DNA of 7,649 nucleotides, from positions 1 to 7,649 of the forward strand of contig CALGNY010000188.1 in NCBI GenBank assembly GCA_937958375.1, written 5' to 3'. The stretch's first letter is position 1. Each line of letters opens with the position of its first letter. This document shows positions 6,308 through 7,649 of the stretch, piece after piece. The position numbers and the translations under genes were made by a program. Source of the stretch: an uncultured Bacillaceae bacterium (GTDB taxonomy: Bacteria; Bacillota; Bacilli; Bacillales; Alkalibacillaceae). The notes under the pieces were generated by a model. It made no database searches. It was not told the DNA's origin and worked only from the letters and a program-made list of their open reading frames with translations.

Positions 6308-7486
6308 CTACTTGCTTGCTCCTTCCTTGCTGAATTCCTTCATGCGCTTGACCGCCTCTTGCAGTCGCTCGGTGGCAACAGACAGAGAAACTCGGAAATA
6401 CCCTTCTCCCCCTGTCCCGAAAGCCGTTCCTGGTGTGACGATCACACCCGCTTTCATGAGTAATTCATCGGCGAATTCCGCTGATGTATATCCTTCAGGC
6501 ACCGGGGCCCAGATGAAAAAAGTGCCGCGTGGCCGATCGACATGAATGCCTAATGCACTCAGGCCGTCAAGCATGTCATCCATTCGTTTTTTGTAAATTT
6601 CATTATTGGTTTGGACGGATTGCAGGTCACTCTGCAAGGCTTCCACGCCTGCCTTCTGGATTGGAATGAACTGGGCGGTATCCATGTTGTTTTTCACAAT
6701 CGATAAAGCACGGATGACTTCCGGATTGCCGACGACATACCCGATCCGCCATCCCGTCATATTAAAGCTTTTCGATAGCGACCCGAATTCGACGGCGACA
6801 TCTTTTACGTCAGGTACTTGCAGCAGACTCGGGGCTTCGTAACCATCGAAGGTCACCAAGCTATACGCTGCATCCTGGGCAATGATGAATTGATGTTGTT
6901 TCGCCAGTGTAACCGCTTCCATAAATGTGCTTAATTCAACCGTCCCTGCTGTCGGATTGCTTGGGTAGTTGACGAGCATGAGCTTTGCCGCTTCGTATTC
7001 TTCCGCCGCAACCGATGAAAAATCAGGTCGGAAACCTTGATGTGGAACAAGATCATAAGGCGTTGATTTCGCCCCTGCCATATGAATCGCTGATTGATAG
7101 ACCGGATAGCCCGGATTCGGTACGAGTACCGACTCATTTTCATTCACAACCGCTTTGATCAAATTCGCAATCCCTTCCTTGGAACCGATCAACGCCAACA
7201 CTTCTGTTTCCGGGTCGAGCTCCACATCGTACTGTCTCTTGTAAAAATCAGCAACCGCTTCCCTGTATTCCGGTATCCCAGAGTAATTGGAATAACGATG
7301 ATTATTAGGCTTTCGCGCTTCCTCAATTAACCGGTCGACTACAAAATCAGGCGTCGGCAAATCCGGTGCGCCAATCCCAAGATCGATGACATCCACACCT
7401 TGTGATTCAAGCGCTTTTTTCTTCTTTTGGAACTCAGAGAAAACATAGGGCGGCAACGTCTGCACACGCTTCGAAGCAAACTTCAT
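6308..7486 (-). CDS. Class I PLP-dependent aminotransferase, candidate 2-aminoadipate aminotransferase
   Basis: This full-length fold-type I aminotransferase has 392 residues. Visible active-site residues are N177 in NYPSNPTAG, D205 and Y208 in QDAAYSL (pyridine-ring contacts), the Schiff-base lysine K239 in SLSKSFNMTGWRIGY, R247 for phosphate, and R365 in GYFRVSLS, which should bind the substrate 1-carboxylate. The SLSK(S/T)FNMTGWRIG form and the N-terminal LPPYVFSEF / DLGIGAPDLPTP pattern resemble the LL-diaminopimelate aminotransferase and related aspartate aminotransferase subgroup. Diaminopimelate is a close structural relative of 2-aminoadipate, so removing the 2-amino group of aminoadipate to give 2-oxoadipate fits well. 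This substrate is inferred from the operon, not from a diagnostic residue. It is the first gene of the block: AGGAGGG lies 10 nt before the ATG. Its TAG stop directly abuts the ATG of the ThDP enzyme, indicating tight co-expression. Other amino acids as donors cannot be excluded. Confidence 0.9.
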   Translation of the reverse strand: MKFASKRVQTLPPYVFSEFQKKKKALESQGVDVIDLGIGAPDLPTPDFVVDRLIEEARKPNNHRYSNYSGIPEYREAVADFYKRQYDVELDPETEVLALIGSKEGIANLIKAVVNENESVLVPNPGYPVYQSAIHMAGAKSTPYDLVPHQGFRPDFSSVAAEEYEAAKLMLVNYPSNPTAGTVELSTFMEAVTLAKQHQFIIAQDAAYSLVTFDGYEAPSLLQVPDVKDVAVEFGSLSKSFNMTGWRIGYVVGNPEVIRALSIVKNNMDTAQFIPIQKAGVEALQSDLQSVQTNNEIYKKRMDDMLDGLSALGIHVDRPRGTFFIWAPVPEGYTSAEFADELLMKAGVIVTPGTAFGTGGEGYFRVSLSVATERLQEAVKRMKEFSKEGASK

Positions 7487-7518
7487 CGTTCATAAACCCT
7501 CCTTTCACGTCACGTTCC

Positions 7519-7524
7519 ATTATA
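7519..7524 (-). promoter_or_regulatory. Putative -10 box of the lysine catabolic operon
   Basis: TATAAT, a perfect sigma-A -10 hexamer on the minus strand, lies 32 nt upstream of the aminotransferase ATG. Transcription would begin near 7512, giving a leader of about 25 nt with the ribosome site AGGAGGG (7503-7497). There is no recognisable -35 hexamer at 16-18 nt; the nearby TTGAAA is only 10 nt away. The promoter may be weak or activator-dependent. The rest of the upstream stretch to 7649 contains no convincing gene, tRNA or terminator. Confidence 0.55.
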
Positions 7525-7539
7525 TGAAATGATGTTTCA
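7525..7539. promoter_or_regulatory. IclR-type operator palindrome directly upstream of the -10 box
   Basis: TGAAACATCATTTCA (minus strand) has perfect TGAAA/TTTCA arms around 5 nt. It has the same 15-bp length as, and close likeness to, the classical IclR-family operator pattern TGGAAATNATTTCCA. It sits immediately upstream of TATAAT, inside the -10/-35 spacer, where a bound dimer would block RNA polymerase. The IclR protein encoded in the same block is the natural candidate to bind it. The palindrome is seen directly; binding is inferred. Confidence 0.5.
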
Positions 7540-7574
7540 AATATGTTTCTGATTAAAAGTATATAGAAAGGAGC

Positions 7575-7595
7575 TTCCATTTTCAATACTTGGAA
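7575..7595. repeat. Short inverted repeat TTCCA-N11-TGGAA upstream of the operon promoter
   Basis: Perfect 5-bp arms separated by 11 nt lie about 36 bp upstream of the TGAAA-N5-TTTCA palindrome. It could be an additional regulator site or chance in AT-rich DNA. It has no T-run, so it is not a terminator. Confidence 0.25.
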
Positions 7596-7649
7596 TACAA
7601 TTAATTTTTAGATAGTTTATAGCTTTTGTGAATTGAGCGGTAGTTTTCG

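Noticed and set aside
7566..7610. Plus-strand AAAGGAG followed by a short open frame
   Set aside because: No ATG, GTG or TTG start lies at proper spacing, and the frame closes after about ten codons.

Overview
The window looks like a chromosomal segment of a low-to-moderate GC Firmicute, most likely Bacillaceae, possibly a halophilic or alkaliphilic genus. This rests on the strong purine-rich Shine-Dalgarno sites, one TTG start, the intrinsic terminator with a T-tract, and the character of the proteins (a Geobacillus-like lysine dehydrogenase, DUF3870, an IclR regulator). The genus cannot be fixed from the sequence alone. All supported genes lie on the minus strand, so the window reads biologically from right to left.

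Layout in the direction of transcription. Positions 7649-7487 hold a non-coding upstream region with a -10 box and a 15-bp palindrome of IclR-operator type. Then follow four catabolic genes: a class I aminotransferase (7486-6308), a thiamine-diphosphate (ThDP) enzyme of the acetolactate synthase/decarboxylase superfamily (6307-4643), an aldehyde dehydrogenase (4621-3128) and a lysine 6-dehydrogenase of the saccharopine dehydrogenase-like family (3040-1868). The first two genes abut exactly (TAG then ATG), the third starts 21 nt later, and the fourth follows an 87-nt gap containing a hairpin. A 185-nt gap (1867-1683) carries two tandem, nearly identical palindromes. An IclR-family regulator (1682-906) and a DUF3870 protein (893-585) follow, the latter translationally coupled. 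A clear intrinsic terminator (575-542) closes the block. Beyond it a separate CPBP/CAAX-type membrane protease starts at a TTG (522) and runs off the left edge.

Working model. The four enzymes can be arranged into a complete lysine-to-glutarate route. Lysine 6-dehydrogenase makes allysine (in equilibrium with piperideine-6-carboxylate). The aldehyde dehydrogenase makes 2-aminoadipate. The aminotransferase makes 2-oxoadipate. The ThDP enzyme decarboxylates this without oxidation to glutarate semialdehyde. The same aldehyde dehydrogenase, or another, yields glutarate. The first step is supported by strong family resemblance. The assignments of the aminotransferase and ThDP enzyme are inferred from context and active-site features. 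The IclR protein is the obvious candidate regulator, because similar operator-like sequences occur before the first enzyme gene and before its own gene. The most notable point is the possible use of a simple ThDP decarboxylase at 2-oxoadipate, in place of the better-known oxidative complex giving glutaryl-CoA or the route through 2-hydroxyglutarate.
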